64,000 bases of DNA, taken from Streptomyces cinnamoneus (GTDB lineage Bacteria; Actinomycetota; Actinomycetes; Streptomycetales; Streptomycetaceae). This document shows positions 48,269 to 57,981 of this stretch, piece by piece (position 1 is the stretch's first letter; each line of letters opens with the position of its first letter). Location: positions 1,612,001-1,676,000 of the forward strand of contig NZ_PKFQ01000001.1 in assembly GCF_002939475.1 (NCBI RefSeq), read 5' to 3'. Under the pieces are notes generated by a model. That model did not search any database. It had not been told where the DNA came from and saw only the letters and a program-made list of their open reading frames with translations. The translations under genes were made by a program, and so were the position numbers.

Positions 48269-49093
48269 GTGTACCGCTTCCTGCTGACCCGGCAGTGGGT
48301 GATCCTCACTCTCGTGGGGCTCGCCCTGATTCCGGTGATGATCAAACTGGGCTTCTGGCAGCTCCACCGCCACGAGCAGAGGGTCGCGCGCAACAACCAG
48401 ATCGGCGAGAGCCTCGCCCACGCCCCCGTCCCCATCACCGGGCTCACGGGCCCGGGGCGCGAGGTGGCGCACGAGAGCGTCTGGCGCCGGGTCACGGCCA
48501 CCGGTACGTACGACACCAAGGGCGAGGTCGTCGCCCGCTACCGCACCGACGAGTCGGGCAAGTCCGGCTACATGGTGATCACCCCCCTGGTCCTGGACGA
48601 CGGCACCGCCGTGCTCGTCAACCGGGGCTGGATCCCGGCCGACGCCGGCCAGCGGGAGTTCCCCTCCGTGCCCGCGCCGCCCGGCGGCAAGGTCACCGTC
48701 ACGGGCCGGCTGCGCGCCGACGAGACCGCCGGCAGCGGCATCAGGGACACCAAGGGCCTGCCCGCCCGGATGATCATGATCATCAACAGTGAGCGGCAGG
48801 CGGAGGTGCTGCACCGCCCCGTGCTCGGCGGCTACGTCGAGCTCGTCTCCCCCACCGGCGACGGACAGCCCCAGCCCGTGCCCAGCCCCGACCACAGCAG
48901 CATCGGCAACCACATGGCCTACGCCGTGCAGTGGTGGCTCTTCTCCGCCTTCGTCCCCGTCGGCTGGGTCATCCTCGTCCGCAGGGAGCGCCGCGACCGC
49001 GCCGCCGAGGCGGCGGCCGCGACCGCCGGGACCACCACCGAGCCGGCGGAACCCGCCGCCGGAGTGGCCGCGAGCTCCACCTCACCGGAGTAG
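48269..49093 (+). CDS. SURF1-family cytochrome oxidase assembly protein
   Basis: 274-residue protein with one helix near each end (LTLVGLALIPVMIKLGFW and WWLFSAFVPVGWVILV) and a SURF1 domain between (WRRVTATGTYD, VLVNRGWIPAD, VTVTGRLR). SURF1 helps insert heme a in cytochrome c oxidase. A Ser/Thr/Ala tail ends the protein. GTG 48269 is the start. Confidence 0.93.
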   Translation: MYRFLLTRQWVILTLVGLALIPVMIKLGFWQLHRHEQRVARNNQIGESLAHAPVPITGLTGPGREVAHESVWRRVTATGTYDTKGEVVARYRTDESGKSGYMVITPLVLDDGTAVLVNRGWIPADAGQREFPSVPAPPGGKVTVTGRLRADETAGSGIRDTKGLPARMIMIINSERQAEVLHRPVLGGYVELVSPTGDGQPQPVPSPDHSSIGNHMAYAVQWWLFSAFVPVGWVILVRRERRDRAAEAAAATAGTTTEPAEPAAGVAASSTSPE

Positions 49094-49122
49094 CCCCCAC
49101 CCGATCAGGGAAGTCGCTTCGC

Positions 49123-50907
49123 GTGGCAGCTCTCATCGAGGACTACGCGCTCATCGGCGATCTCCAGACGGCGGCGCTCGTCGGCCGTGACGGCTCGGTC
49201 GACTGGCTCTGCCTGCCCCGCTTCGACTCCGCGGCCTGCTTCGCGGCCCTGCTCGGCGACGAGGACAACGGCCATTGGCGGCTCGCCCCCGACGGCGCCG
49301 GCGCCTGCACCCGGCGCGCCTACCTGAAGGACTCCCTCGCCCTGGAGTCCGTGTGGGAGACCGCCCGGGGCACCGTCAAGGTCACCGACTTCATGCCGCA
49401 GCGCGACCGCGCCCCCGACCTCGTGCGCATCGTCGAGGGCGTCAGCGGACAGGTGGACATGCGCAGCGTGCTGCGACTGCGCTTCGACTACGGCGACATC
49501 GTCCCGTGGATACGGCGCACCGACGGCCACCGGGTGGCCGTCGCCGGGCCGGACTCGGCGTGGCTGCGCAGCGAACCGCCCGTGCCCACCTACGGCCGTG
49601 ACTACAGCACCTACTCCGAGTTCACCGTCGGGGCCGGCGAGAAGGTCGCCTTCGTGCTCACCTGGCACCCCTCCCACGAGCCCCGGCCCCGGCTCGTCGA
49701 TCCCCACGAGGCGCTGGAGCACTGCCTGGCGGACTGGCGCGCGTGGGCGGACCGCTGTCAGTACGAGGGGCCCCACCGCGACGCGGTCGTCCGCTCGCTG
49801 ATCACGCTCAAGGCCCTCACCTACGCCCCCACCGGCGGCATCGTCGCCGCCCCCACCACCTCGCTGCCCGAGGAGATCGGCGGCGTCCGCAACTGGGACT
49901 ACCGCTACTGCTGGCTGCGCGACTCCACCCTCACCCTCAAGGCCCTGCTCTCGCTCGGATACGAGGAGGAGGCCACCGCCTGGCGTGACTGGCTGCTGCG
50001 CGCGGTGGCCGGCAAGCCCTCCGACCTCCAGATCATGTACGGGCTGGGGGGCGAGCGCCGGCTGCCCGAGCGGGAGCTGCCCTGGCTGGCGGGCTACGAG
50101 CGCTCCCAGCCGGTGCGGGTGGGCAACGGCGCGGTCGGGCAGCTCCAGCTCGACGTCTACGGCGAGGTCATCGACTCCCTGCACGTCGCCCGCCGGGGCG
50201 GCCTGCTCGCCAAGCCGCACGCGTGGAACATCCAGCGGCACTTCCTGGAGTTCCTCCAGCGGCACTGGCGCGAGCCCGACGAGGGCCTGTGGGAGATCCG
50301 CGGCCCCCGCCGTCACTTCGTGCACTCCAAGGTGATGGCCTGGGTCGCCGCCGACCGCGCCGTGCGCGCCCTGGAGGCGGACCCCGGGCTGGGCGGCGAC
50401 GTCGACGCCTGGCGCACGATGCGCGACGAGGTCCACCGCGAGGTCTGCGCACGGGGCTACGACGCCGAGCGCGGCACCTTCACGCAGTACTACGGCTCGC
50501 GCGAACTCGACGCGGCCGCCCTGCTCATCCCCCGCGTCGGCTTCCTGCCGCCCGACGACCCCCGCGTCGTCGGCACGGTGGACGCGGTCCGCCGGGAGCT
50601 GACGTGCGAGGGGTTCGTCCGCCGCTACAGCCTGGAGGGCAGGCGGGTCGACGGGCTGCCCGGCGACGAGGGCACCTTCCTGGTGTGCTCGTTCTGGCTG
50701 GCCGACGCGCTGTATCTGACGGGGCGCACGAAGGAGGCCCGGAAGCTGTTCGAGCAGTTGCTCACCCTGCGCAACGACGTGGGCCTGCTCGCGGAGGAGT
50801 ACGCCCCCGGCGCCGGCCGGCTGCTGGGCAACTTCCCCCAGGCGTTCAGCCACATCGGCCTCGTGGGAACGGCCCTTCTCCTGTCGGGTGGTGACACGGC
50901 AGACTGA
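49123..50907 (+). CDS. Glycoside hydrolase family 15 protein (glucoamylase/trehalase-like)
   Basis: 594-residue GH15 enzyme, no signal peptide. The N-terminal segment VAALIEDYALIGDLQTAALV and the motif VGRDGSVDWLCLPRFDS are typical, with NWDYRYCWLRDSTLTLKAL in the (alpha/alpha)6 barrel and FPQAFSHIGLVGTALLL at the end, as in mycobacterial GH15 trehalases. It may hydrolyse trehalose or alpha-glucans. The GTG at 49123 follows GGGAAG. Confidence 0.93.
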   Translation: MAALIEDYALIGDLQTAALVGRDGSVDWLCLPRFDSAACFAALLGDEDNGHWRLAPDGAGACTRRAYLKDSLALESVWETARGTVKVTDFMPQRDRAPDLVRIVEGVSGQVDMRSVLRLRFDYGDIVPWIRRTDGHRVAVAGPDSAWLRSEPPVPTYGRDYSTYSEFTVGAGEKVAFVLTWHPSHEPRPRLVDPHEALEHCLADWRAWADRCQYEGPHRDAVVRSLITLKALTYAPTGGIVAAPTTSLPEEIGGVRNWDYRYCWLRDSTLTLKALLSLGYEEEATAWRDWLLRAVAGKPSDLQIMYGLGGERRLPERELPWLAGYERSQPVRVGNGAVGQLQLDVYGEVIDSLHVARRGGLLAKPHAWNIQRHFLEFLQRHWREPDEGLWEIRGPRRHFVHSKVMAWVAADRAVRALEADPGLGGDVDAWRTMRDEVHREVCARGYDAERGTFTQYYGSRELDAAALLIPRVGFLPPDDPRVVGTVDAVRRELTCEGFVRRYSLEGRRVDGLPGDEGTFLVCSFWLADALYLTGRTKEARKLFEQLLTLRNDVGLLAEEYAPGAGRLLGNFPQAFSHIGLVGTALLLSGGDTAD

Positions 50908-50911
50908 GGGC

Positions 50912-51667
50912 ATGGATCTTGGACTCAAGGACCGGGTGTACGTCCTGACCGGCGCGAGCCGCGGCCTGGGCTTCGCCACCGCACGCGAACTCACCGCCGA
51001 CGGCGCCAGAGTGGTCGTCTCCGGGCGGGACGAGAAGACCGCCCGGGCGGCCGCGGCGGAGCTGGGCGGGAACGCCGTCGGCGTGGCCGCCGACAACGCC
51101 GACCCCGGGGCCGCCGGCCGGCTCCTCGCCACCGCCCGGGAGCGCTTCGGCCGCCTCGACGGCGTGCTCGTCAGCGTCGGCGGACCGCCGCCGGGGTCGG
51201 CCGCCGACAACGACGACGACCAGTGGCGGGCGGCGTTCGAGGCCGTCTTCCTCGGCGCGGTCCGGATGGCCCGGACGGCCGCGGCGGAGCTGGGCGAGGG
51301 CGGGGTCATCGCCTTCGTCCTGTCCTCGTCGGTGTACGAGCCGGTGCCGGGGCTGACGATCTCCAACGGGCTGCGGCCGGGCCTGGCCGGCTTCGCCAAG
51401 TCGCTGTCCCGCGAGCTGGCACCGCGCGGCATCCGGGTGGTCGGACTGCTGCCGGGGCGCGTCGAGACGGACCGGCTGCGGGAACTGGACGCGCTGTCGG
51501 GCGACTCCGAGGCGGCCCGGGCCCGCCACTCGGCGGCCATTCCGCTGGGCCGCTACGGCGCGCCCGAGGAGTTCGGCAAGGTCGCGGCGTTCATGATGTC
51601 GCCCGCCGCCTCGTACGTCACGGGCGTGATGCTGCCCGTGGACGGCGGCGCCCGGCACGGCTTCTGA
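50912..51667 (+). CDS. Short-chain dehydrogenase-like protein lacking the catalytic Tyr and Lys
   Basis: 251-residue SDR fold with TGASRGLGFATA and a C-terminal VTGVMLPVDGGARHGF. The catalytic Ser region is present (VLSSSVYEP), but where YxxxK is expected the sequence reads SNGLRPGLAGFAKSL, so Tyr is Ser and Lys is Arg. This matches the atypical SDR-like group (BKR_like_SDR_like). It may bind nucleotide without normal reductase chemistry. It is 4 bases after the GH15 gene, on the same strand. Confidence 0.9.
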   Translation: MDLGLKDRVYVLTGASRGLGFATARELTADGARVVVSGRDEKTARAAAAELGGNAVGVAADNADPGAAGRLLATARERFGRLDGVLVSVGGPPPGSAADNDDDQWRAAFEAVFLGAVRMARTAAAELGEGGVIAFVLSSSVYEPVPGLTISNGLRPGLAGFAKSLSRELAPRGIRVVGLLPGRVETDRLRELDALSGDSEAARARHSAAIPLGRYGAPEEFGKVAAFMMSPAASYVTGVMLPVDGGARHGF

Positions 51668-51683
51668 CGTCCCCTTCCGCCGG

Positions 51684-52280
51684 TCACCCCACGCGTTCGG
51701 CGCCGTGCCGCACCGCGCGGAGGTGGACCTCCGCCGGGAGGCGGGCGAGCCCGGCCGACGTACGGGCCTGTTGCAGCACCTCGGCCAGCAGCCGGTGCAG
51801 GGCCGCGGCGGGGGCGGCGTGCGGGGCGAGCGTCAGGACGATCCGGGCCTCGGGGGCGGTACGGCGGCCGCCGAGGGTGACGGCGGCGTGGTCGACCCCG
51901 TCCAGCGCCCCCGCCTCGGCGGCCAGCACGTCCTCCAGCGCCCTGCCCCGCACCACGACCACGTCGCCGTCGCCGCTGTCGACGACCAGGTGCCGCAGCC
52001 GGCGCCGGCGGGCCTGGACGAGCAGCCACGCCAGGGCCAGCAGCGTCACCGCCGCGAGGGCGGCGATGACCACGGGCCACCACCACCCGCGCCCCCGCCA
52101 CCTGCGCTGTTCGGCGAGGGTGAGCAGCACGTCGTGCGCCCCGTCGAACGGCCAGGCGGACGGCAGGGCGAGGCCCCAGCGCCGCTGGAGGCCGAACGAC
52201 CCGATCAGGACGGCCGCGCCGAGGGCCACGAGCAGCACCCCGGCCAGGGCGACCAGCACCCGGTTGACGTTCCTCAGCAC
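51684..52280 (-). CDS. AmaP-like alkaline-shock membrane anchor protein
   Basis: 198-residue protein with two N-terminal membrane helices (VLVALAGVLLVALGAAVLIG and VVIAALAAVTLLALAWLLVQ) and a C-terminal soluble domain. The MLRNVNRVLVA start resembles AmaP, the anchor of Asp23 at the membrane in firmicutes. It is the last gene of a minus-strand cluster with two Asp23-like genes. The start is a GTG at 52280. Confidence 0.87.
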   Translation of the reverse strand: MLRNVNRVLVALAGVLLVALGAAVLIGSFGLQRRWGLALPSAWPFDGAHDVLLTLAEQRRWRGRGWWWPVVIAALAAVTLLALAWLLVQARRRRLRHLVVDSGDGDVVVVRGRALEDVLAAEAGALDGVDHAAVTLGGRRTAPEARIVLTLAPHAAPAAALHRLLAEVLQQARTSAGLARLPAEVHLRAVRHGAERVG

Positions 52281-52287
52281 GACCCGC

Positions 52288-52905
52288 TCACCTCTTCGCC
52301 GGCCGGTGGACGTGCACGGACAAGGACGGCTCCCGGGCCAGTCCCAGCTCCCGGACGCCCGCCGCCAGGACGGCGCCGACGTCCGTCCGCACCTCGTCCA
52401 GGTCCCGGAAGTGCGACCGGGCTCGCGCCCGGACCCGACGGCGTGTGACGTCGACCCGCACGGACTGCACGCCCGGCACCTCCATGGCCCGGTCCCGCAG
52501 GACCAGGGCGGCAGCCCTGCGGTCGAGCCCGGCCCGGACGTCCGGGGTGTCGCGGCGCATGGGCAGCACCCGGCGCCGGCCGGGCGTGAGGGCCAGCACG
52601 ATCAGCCAGAGGCCCAGCACAACGGCCAGGGCCGCGCCCGTGGTCACCCAGGGATCGTCGAGGGGGCGGGTGGCCAGCTCGTGCGCGAGCCGGCGGCGCC
52701 ACGCCATGGCCGGGTGGTGGGCGCGCACGGCGACCACGTCGTAGAGGAGGACGCCCGCACCGGCCAGCAGGAGGGCCGCCAGGAACGCGGCCGGGACCCG
52801 GCGCGCGGACCAGAAGCGGTGCGCGTGCGCGTGCCCGTGCGCCGGCGCGGGCCCGCCCTCGGTCTCCTCGGGCGCGGGCTTCTCCAGGGGCACGGGAGCG
52901 CTCAT
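52288..52905 (-). CDS. DUF6286-type membrane protein
   Basis: 205-residue protein with a His-rich N-terminal stretch (HGHAHAHRFW), two membrane helices (FLAALLLAGAGVLLYDVVAV and VLGLWLIVLALT) and a C-terminal domain with QSVRVDVTRRRVRARARSHF. It resembles the domain that accompanies actinobacterial Asp23 genes. It overlaps the upstream Asp23 gene's stop by 4 bases. Function unknown. Confidence 0.85.
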   Translation of the reverse strand: MSAPVPLEKPAPEETEGGPAPAHGHAHAHRFWSARRVPAAFLAALLLAGAGVLLYDVVAVRAHHPAMAWRRRLAHELATRPLDDPWVTTGAALAVVLGLWLIVLALTPGRRRVLPMRRDTPDVRAGLDRRAAALVLRDRAMEVPGVQSVRVDVTRRRVRARARSHFRDLDEVRTDVGAVLAAGVRELGLAREPSLSVHVHRPAKR

Positions 52906-53255
52906 CGCACCCGCTCCCGGTCCGCGCGGCCGGTGTGCGGTGAATGCAGCCGCTCCACCGTGATCACCACCTCCGGCACGTCCATGCCCGCCAGCCCCCG
53001 CACCCGCTCGGCGACGCGGCTGCGCACGGCGCGGCAGCGGGCGCCGATGTCACCCGGGTATCCCAGCTCCACCGCGACCCGGATCCGTGCCGCGCCCTCG
53101 TGGACGACCACGGAGGCCAGCGGGGGCTCGTGGTGCTCCTCCGCCGTGTCGCTCAGCGCCTCCCCTGCGGCCCGGGAGGCGATCTTCGCGACGACGCGGT
53201 CGGCGATGCGGGTCGCTCCGCGCTCGGCGGGCTCCACCGCGCGTCCTCCCCCCAC
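52902..53255 (-). CDS. Asp23/Gls24-family envelope stress protein
   Basis: 117-residue soluble Asp23-like protein: RIADRVVAKIASRAAGEAL, LASVVVHEGAARIRVAVELG and VPEVVITVERLH. Asp23 proteins assemble at the membrane and support envelope homeostasis. The GTG at 53255 has GGAGG upstream. It is coupled to the DUF6286 gene and 5 bases from the small membrane gene. Confidence 0.85.
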   Translation of the reverse strand: MGGGRAVEPAERGATRIADRVVAKIASRAAGEALSDTAEEHHEPPLASVVVHEGAARIRVAVELGYPGDIGARCRAVRSRVAERVRGLAGMDVPEVVITVERLHSPHTGRADRERVR

Positions 53256-53259
53256 GCCG

Positions 53260-53451
53260 CTACCTCCTCCGCCCGTCGTGGTCGCGGGGGCGGAAGAAGT
53301 CGCCCGGCTCCAGGTCCCCGTCGAGGAACCGCCCCGCCACGAAACCGACGGCGCCGAGCGCCGCCACCAGCAAGAAGGCCCCGAATCCGCCGAAGTACCC
53401 GGCGAACCCCAGCACCATGCCGGCCGCCAGGCCGACCACGGCCATGCTCAT
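53260..53451 (-). CDS. Small membrane protein of the Asp23 cluster
   Basis: 63-residue protein with two hydrophobic segments (MAVVGLAAGMVLGFAGYF and FLLVAALGAVGFVAGRFL) and a charged end GDFFRPRDHDGRRR. DUF2273-like small proteins occupy this place in related clusters. GGGAG precedes the ATG at 53451. Confidence 0.82.
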   Translation of the reverse strand: MSMAVVGLAAGMVLGFAGYFGGFGAFLLVAALGAVGFVAGRFLDGDLEPGDFFRPRDHDGRRR

Positions 53452-53461
53452 CGCGCGCTCC

Positions 53462-53881
53462 CTACTGGAGCCTCGGCTCCGGCTCTTCCTCTTCCTCGTC
53501 CGGCAGCTTGACGTCGCTCACGGCGATGTTGACCTCGACGACCTCAAGGCCCGTCATACGTTCCACCGCCAGGATGACGTTCTCCCGCACGGAGTGGGCC
53601 ACATCGGTGATCGCCACGCCGTAGTCCACGACGATCTCCAGGTCGAGTGCGGTCTGCACCTCGCCGACCTCGGCCTTCACGCCGCGCGTGACGGACCTGC
53701 CGCCGCCGGGCACCCGGTCCCGCACCGCGCCGAAGGTGCGGGCGAGCCCGCTGCCCAGGGCGTGGACGCCCACCACGTCGCGGGCCGCGAGACCCGCGAT
53801 CTTCTCGACGACGCCGTCGGCGATCGTCGTCCGGCCCCGCTCGGCCGGGGGCTGACTGGTCTGGCTCACCGTCTCGGTCAT
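53462..53881 (-). CDS. Asp23/Gls24-family envelope stress protein, first cluster gene
   Basis: 139-residue Asp23 homologue: TIADGVVEKIAGLAARDVVG, VKAEVGEVQTALDLEIVVDY and LEVVEVNIAVSDVKLP, ending in an acidic tail (DEEEEEPEPRLQ). The ATG at 53881 follows GAGGAGAGG. It heads the five-gene cluster (Asp23, small membrane, Asp23, DUF6286, AmaP). Confidence 0.92.
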   Translation of the reverse strand: MTETVSQTSQPPAERGRTTIADGVVEKIAGLAARDVVGVHALGSGLARTFGAVRDRVPGGGRSVTRGVKAEVGEVQTALDLEIVVDYGVAITDVAHSVRENVILAVERMTGLEVVEVNIAVSDVKLPDEEEEEPEPRLQ

Positions 53882-54002
53882 CTGTGATCGCCTCTCCTCC
53901 AGTCCTTTTGCCACCATAAGCCGGATACCCGCGCGGCGCCCGACTGATGACGGGCAAGTCCGGGTGGAGCCCGCCCTCCGGGTGGGGCAGGCTGGGAGTG
54001 TG

Positions 54003-54626
54003 GTGGCGGACCCTTGGGCAGAGGCGGTACGGCAGCAGCTGAGGCTGGGCCGGGTGCTGCCGCTGGGCGGCGCGGACGAGGACCTGTGGATCTCGGAGGC
54101 CGCGGTGGCGGCGGCGCTGCGGCACGCGGCGGCCGCGGCGGGACTGGGGCTGCGCGTCGACGCGGTGCGGGTCGCCCCGGCCCGGAGCGACGAGCCGCGC
54201 GGGCCGTCGCGGGTGGAGGTCGACTTCGCGGCGCCGGGCGACCTGCCGTTCCCCCGGACGGCGGATCGGCTCAGGGACGCGCTGGCGGCGGCGACGGAGG
54301 ACCGGCTGGGGCTCGCGGTCGCGGTGATGGACCTGCGCGTGACGGCGCTGCTGGACGCGCCGGCGCCGGACGAGGCCCCGCCGCACGCGCCGGATCCCGC
54401 GCCCGCCCCGGCGGACGGGGCGGGACGGGCGGCGCTCTCGGTGCCCGGGGCGGCGCGCCTGGCCCCGGCCCTGATCGACCCGCGCCGTGACGACTGGCAG
54501 CAGATCGCGGTCGCGCCCGGATACCGGGCGCTGGACGTGGCGCGGGCGGTACGGGCCGCGGTGCCGACGGCGGTGCTGGTCACGGCGGTGGACCAACCCC
54601 CCGTCCACCCCGGCCCGCCGCGCTGA
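54003..54626 (+). CDS. Hypothetical protein beside the Asp23 cluster
   Basis: 207-residue cytoplasmic protein with two domains joined by a Pro/Ala linker (PAPDEAPPHAPDPAPAPADG). Its N-terminal DPWAEAVRQQLRLGRVLPLG and alternating strand/helix pattern suggest a divergent Asp23-related protein, but I cannot assign it. It is divergent from the first Asp23 gene, and is probably coexpressed. The start is unclear: GTG 54003, GTG 54000 or GTG 53964. Confidence 0.75.
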   Translation: MADPWAEAVRQQLRLGRVLPLGGADEDLWISEAAVAAALRHAAAAAGLGLRVDAVRVAPARSDEPRGPSRVEVDFAAPGDLPFPRTADRLRDALAAATEDRLGLAVAVMDLRVTALLDAPAPDEAPPHAPDPAPAPADGAGRAALSVPGAARLAPALIDPRRDDWQQIAVAPGYRALDVARAVRAAVPTAVLVTAVDQPPVHPGPPR

Positions 54627-54661
54627 GCCGCGGCCCCGCCGCCCGCCGCCGGCGCTCGCCC

Positions 54662-55453
54662 CTACTCCCCCAGCCCCGCGAGGTCGCGCAGCCGGCGCCC
54701 CTGCGCCGCGCGCTCCGCGACGCGCTGCTCGTCGTACGTACGGCCGGCCGCGCCCCGCAGCAACGCCTTCGTCTCGACGACCGCGTCCCGGGGCGCCGCC
54801 AGCAGAGCCGCCGTCAGGTCGTCGGTGGCGGCGGACAGTTCGGCGAGCGGGACGACGAGGTTGGCGAGCCCCGTCCGCTCGGCCTCGTCCGCTCCGACGA
54901 AGCGTCCCGTGGCGCAGATCTCCAGGGCGCGGGCGTAGCCCACGAGGGAGACCAGCGGCTGCGTGCCGCCGAGGTCCGGCACCAGCCCGAGGCTGGTCTC
55001 CTTCATGGCGAACTGCGCGTCGTCCGCGCACACGCGCAGGTCACAGGCGAGCGCCAGCTGGAAGCCCGCGCCGATGGCATGCCCCTGCACGGCGGCTATG
55101 GAGACGACGTCGTTGCGGCGCCACCAGGTGAACGCCTCCTGGTACGTGGCGATTTCCGCGTCCAGCGCCTCGTCCGACCCGCGCGCGAGGTCCAGGAACG
55201 AGGGCTCCCCGTCGAAGCCCTCGGGCGTGAACGCCTGACGGTCGAGCCCCGCGGAGAACGACTTGCCCTCGCCGCGGAGCACCACCACCCGGACCGTGCC
55301 CGGCAGCAGCCGGCCCGCCTCGGTCAGGGCCCGCCACAGGGCGGGCGACTGAGCGTTGCGCTTGGCGGGATTGGTCAGCGTGACGGTGGCAACCGCGTCG
55401 GCGACGGTGAGCTGTACGCCGTCCTGGTCGAGCAGGGTTTCGCGGGCAGTCAT
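54662..55453 (-). CDS. Enoyl-CoA hydratase/isomerase family protein
   Basis: 263-residue crotonase-fold enzyme. The oxyanion loop FSAGLDRQAFTPE and QGHAIGAGFQLALACDLRVC are typical. Catalytic acidic residues lie near MKETSLGLVPDLGGTQPLVS. It probably acts in fatty-acid or amino-acid CoA metabolism. GGAGG lies before the ATG at 55453. It is downstream of gbn on the same strand, 115 bases apart. Confidence 0.93.
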   Translation of the reverse strand: MTARETLLDQDGVQLTVADAVATVTLTNPAKRNAQSPALWRALTEAGRLLPGTVRVVVLRGEGKSFSAGLDRQAFTPEGFDGEPSFLDLARGSDEALDAEIATYQEAFTWWRRNDVVSIAAVQGHAIGAGFQLALACDLRVCADDAQFAMKETSLGLVPDLGGTQPLVSLVGYARALEICATGRFVGADEAERTGLANLVVPLAELSAATDDLTAALLAAPRDAVVETKALLRGAAGRTYDEQRVAERAAQGRRLRDLAGLGE

Positions 55454-55568
55454 GGGGGCCTCCGGAATGGCCGCAGTCGCAATAGGTTGACTGCACAGTA
55501 ACCACCCGGCCGACGGATCGGCCGACCGGGTGGGACTGCCCACACTGCTTGTTTCCGGGTGCGCGGCG

Positions 55569-55790
55569 TCAGGCCGAGGCGGCCTTCTTGCCGCGCGTCG
55601 CTCCGCCGCGACCTCGCAGGATCACGCCGGATTCACTGAGCATCCGGTGCACGAAGCCATAGGAGCGACCGGTCTCTTCGGCCAGCGCCCTGATACTCGC
55701 ACCGGAGTCGTACTTCCTCTTCAGGTCTGCCGCGAGCTTTTCGCGCGCGGCGCCGGTCACCCGGCTGCCCTTCTTCAGAGTCTCGGCCAC
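55569..55790 (-). CDS. gbn: Gbn-like GATC-binding nucleoid-associated HTH protein
   Basis: 73-residue basic protein: VAETLKKGSRVTGAAREKLA, then an HTH (SIRALAEETGRSYGFVHRML) and a basic tail (RGRGGATRGKKAASA). Length and neighbours (enoyl-CoA hydratase, ABC-F) match S. coelicolor Gbn (SCO1839), a small nucleoid protein recalled to bind GATC and affect sporulation and antibiotic timing. The GTG at 55790 is chosen because GAGGAGG lies 5 bases upstream and gives 73 residues; an in-frame ATG at 55829 would add 13. Confidence 0.88.
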   Translation of the reverse strand: MAETLKKGSRVTGAAREKLAADLKRKYDSGASIRALAEETGRSYGFVHRMLSESGVILRGRGGATRGKKAASA

Positions 55791-56147
55791 CCGTGCCTCC
55801 TCATGGGAGATGCGCCTCTTGACTCTCATGATCACCCCTTGGCCGCCTCCTGGCCACCCATTCGGCAAGGTCCATCCGAGGAGATTTCCTCGTTTTCGGC
55901 CGGGGACAGGCCCTGGAGCAGGCGATTCCGGACGATCTCGCTCGTACGGCCGTACGGGTGGCGGGGTGAAGCGCCAGGTCAGGCGGGGCCCCGTCGAGCA
56001 CGGCGCGAACGGCGCCCCGCACCTCGCACAGCGCGCGCGCCGGAGCACCCGGCCGCATGACGGTACGAGCCGCCCTCACTCAGATGATGGATCACGCGTC
56101 GGCCGAATGATCGGGACCGTACTGATCAAGCCGGCGGCCGGCCCCGC
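55791..56147. other. Intergenic region upstream of gbn
   Basis: About 357 bases between the gbn start and the ABC-F stop, with no supported gene. It contains CGGCCGTACGG near 55949 and several GATC tetramers, and presumably the gbn promoter; no clear -10/-35 pair stands out. Confidence 0.4.
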
Positions 56148-57746
<1,599 letters not shown>

Positions 57747-57981
57747 GGGTTTTCTACTCCTGAGCAGGACGGGACGGCGGAAAGGGACGGACTGGGTCGT
57801 TTCGACGCCGTCTAATGCACGAGGAGGGAGGCCATGCGAACCAGTCTAACGGCGGCGCGCAAACCGGTTTCCGGGGCCGCCGACGGGCGTACATGGGCCT
57901 CAGTGCGCCGAAAAGGGCGCACAGGGGGTGATTCGCGGATACTCAGGGTGGACAAGCCCCTGGGTGGAGAGGCGGTGGCTG

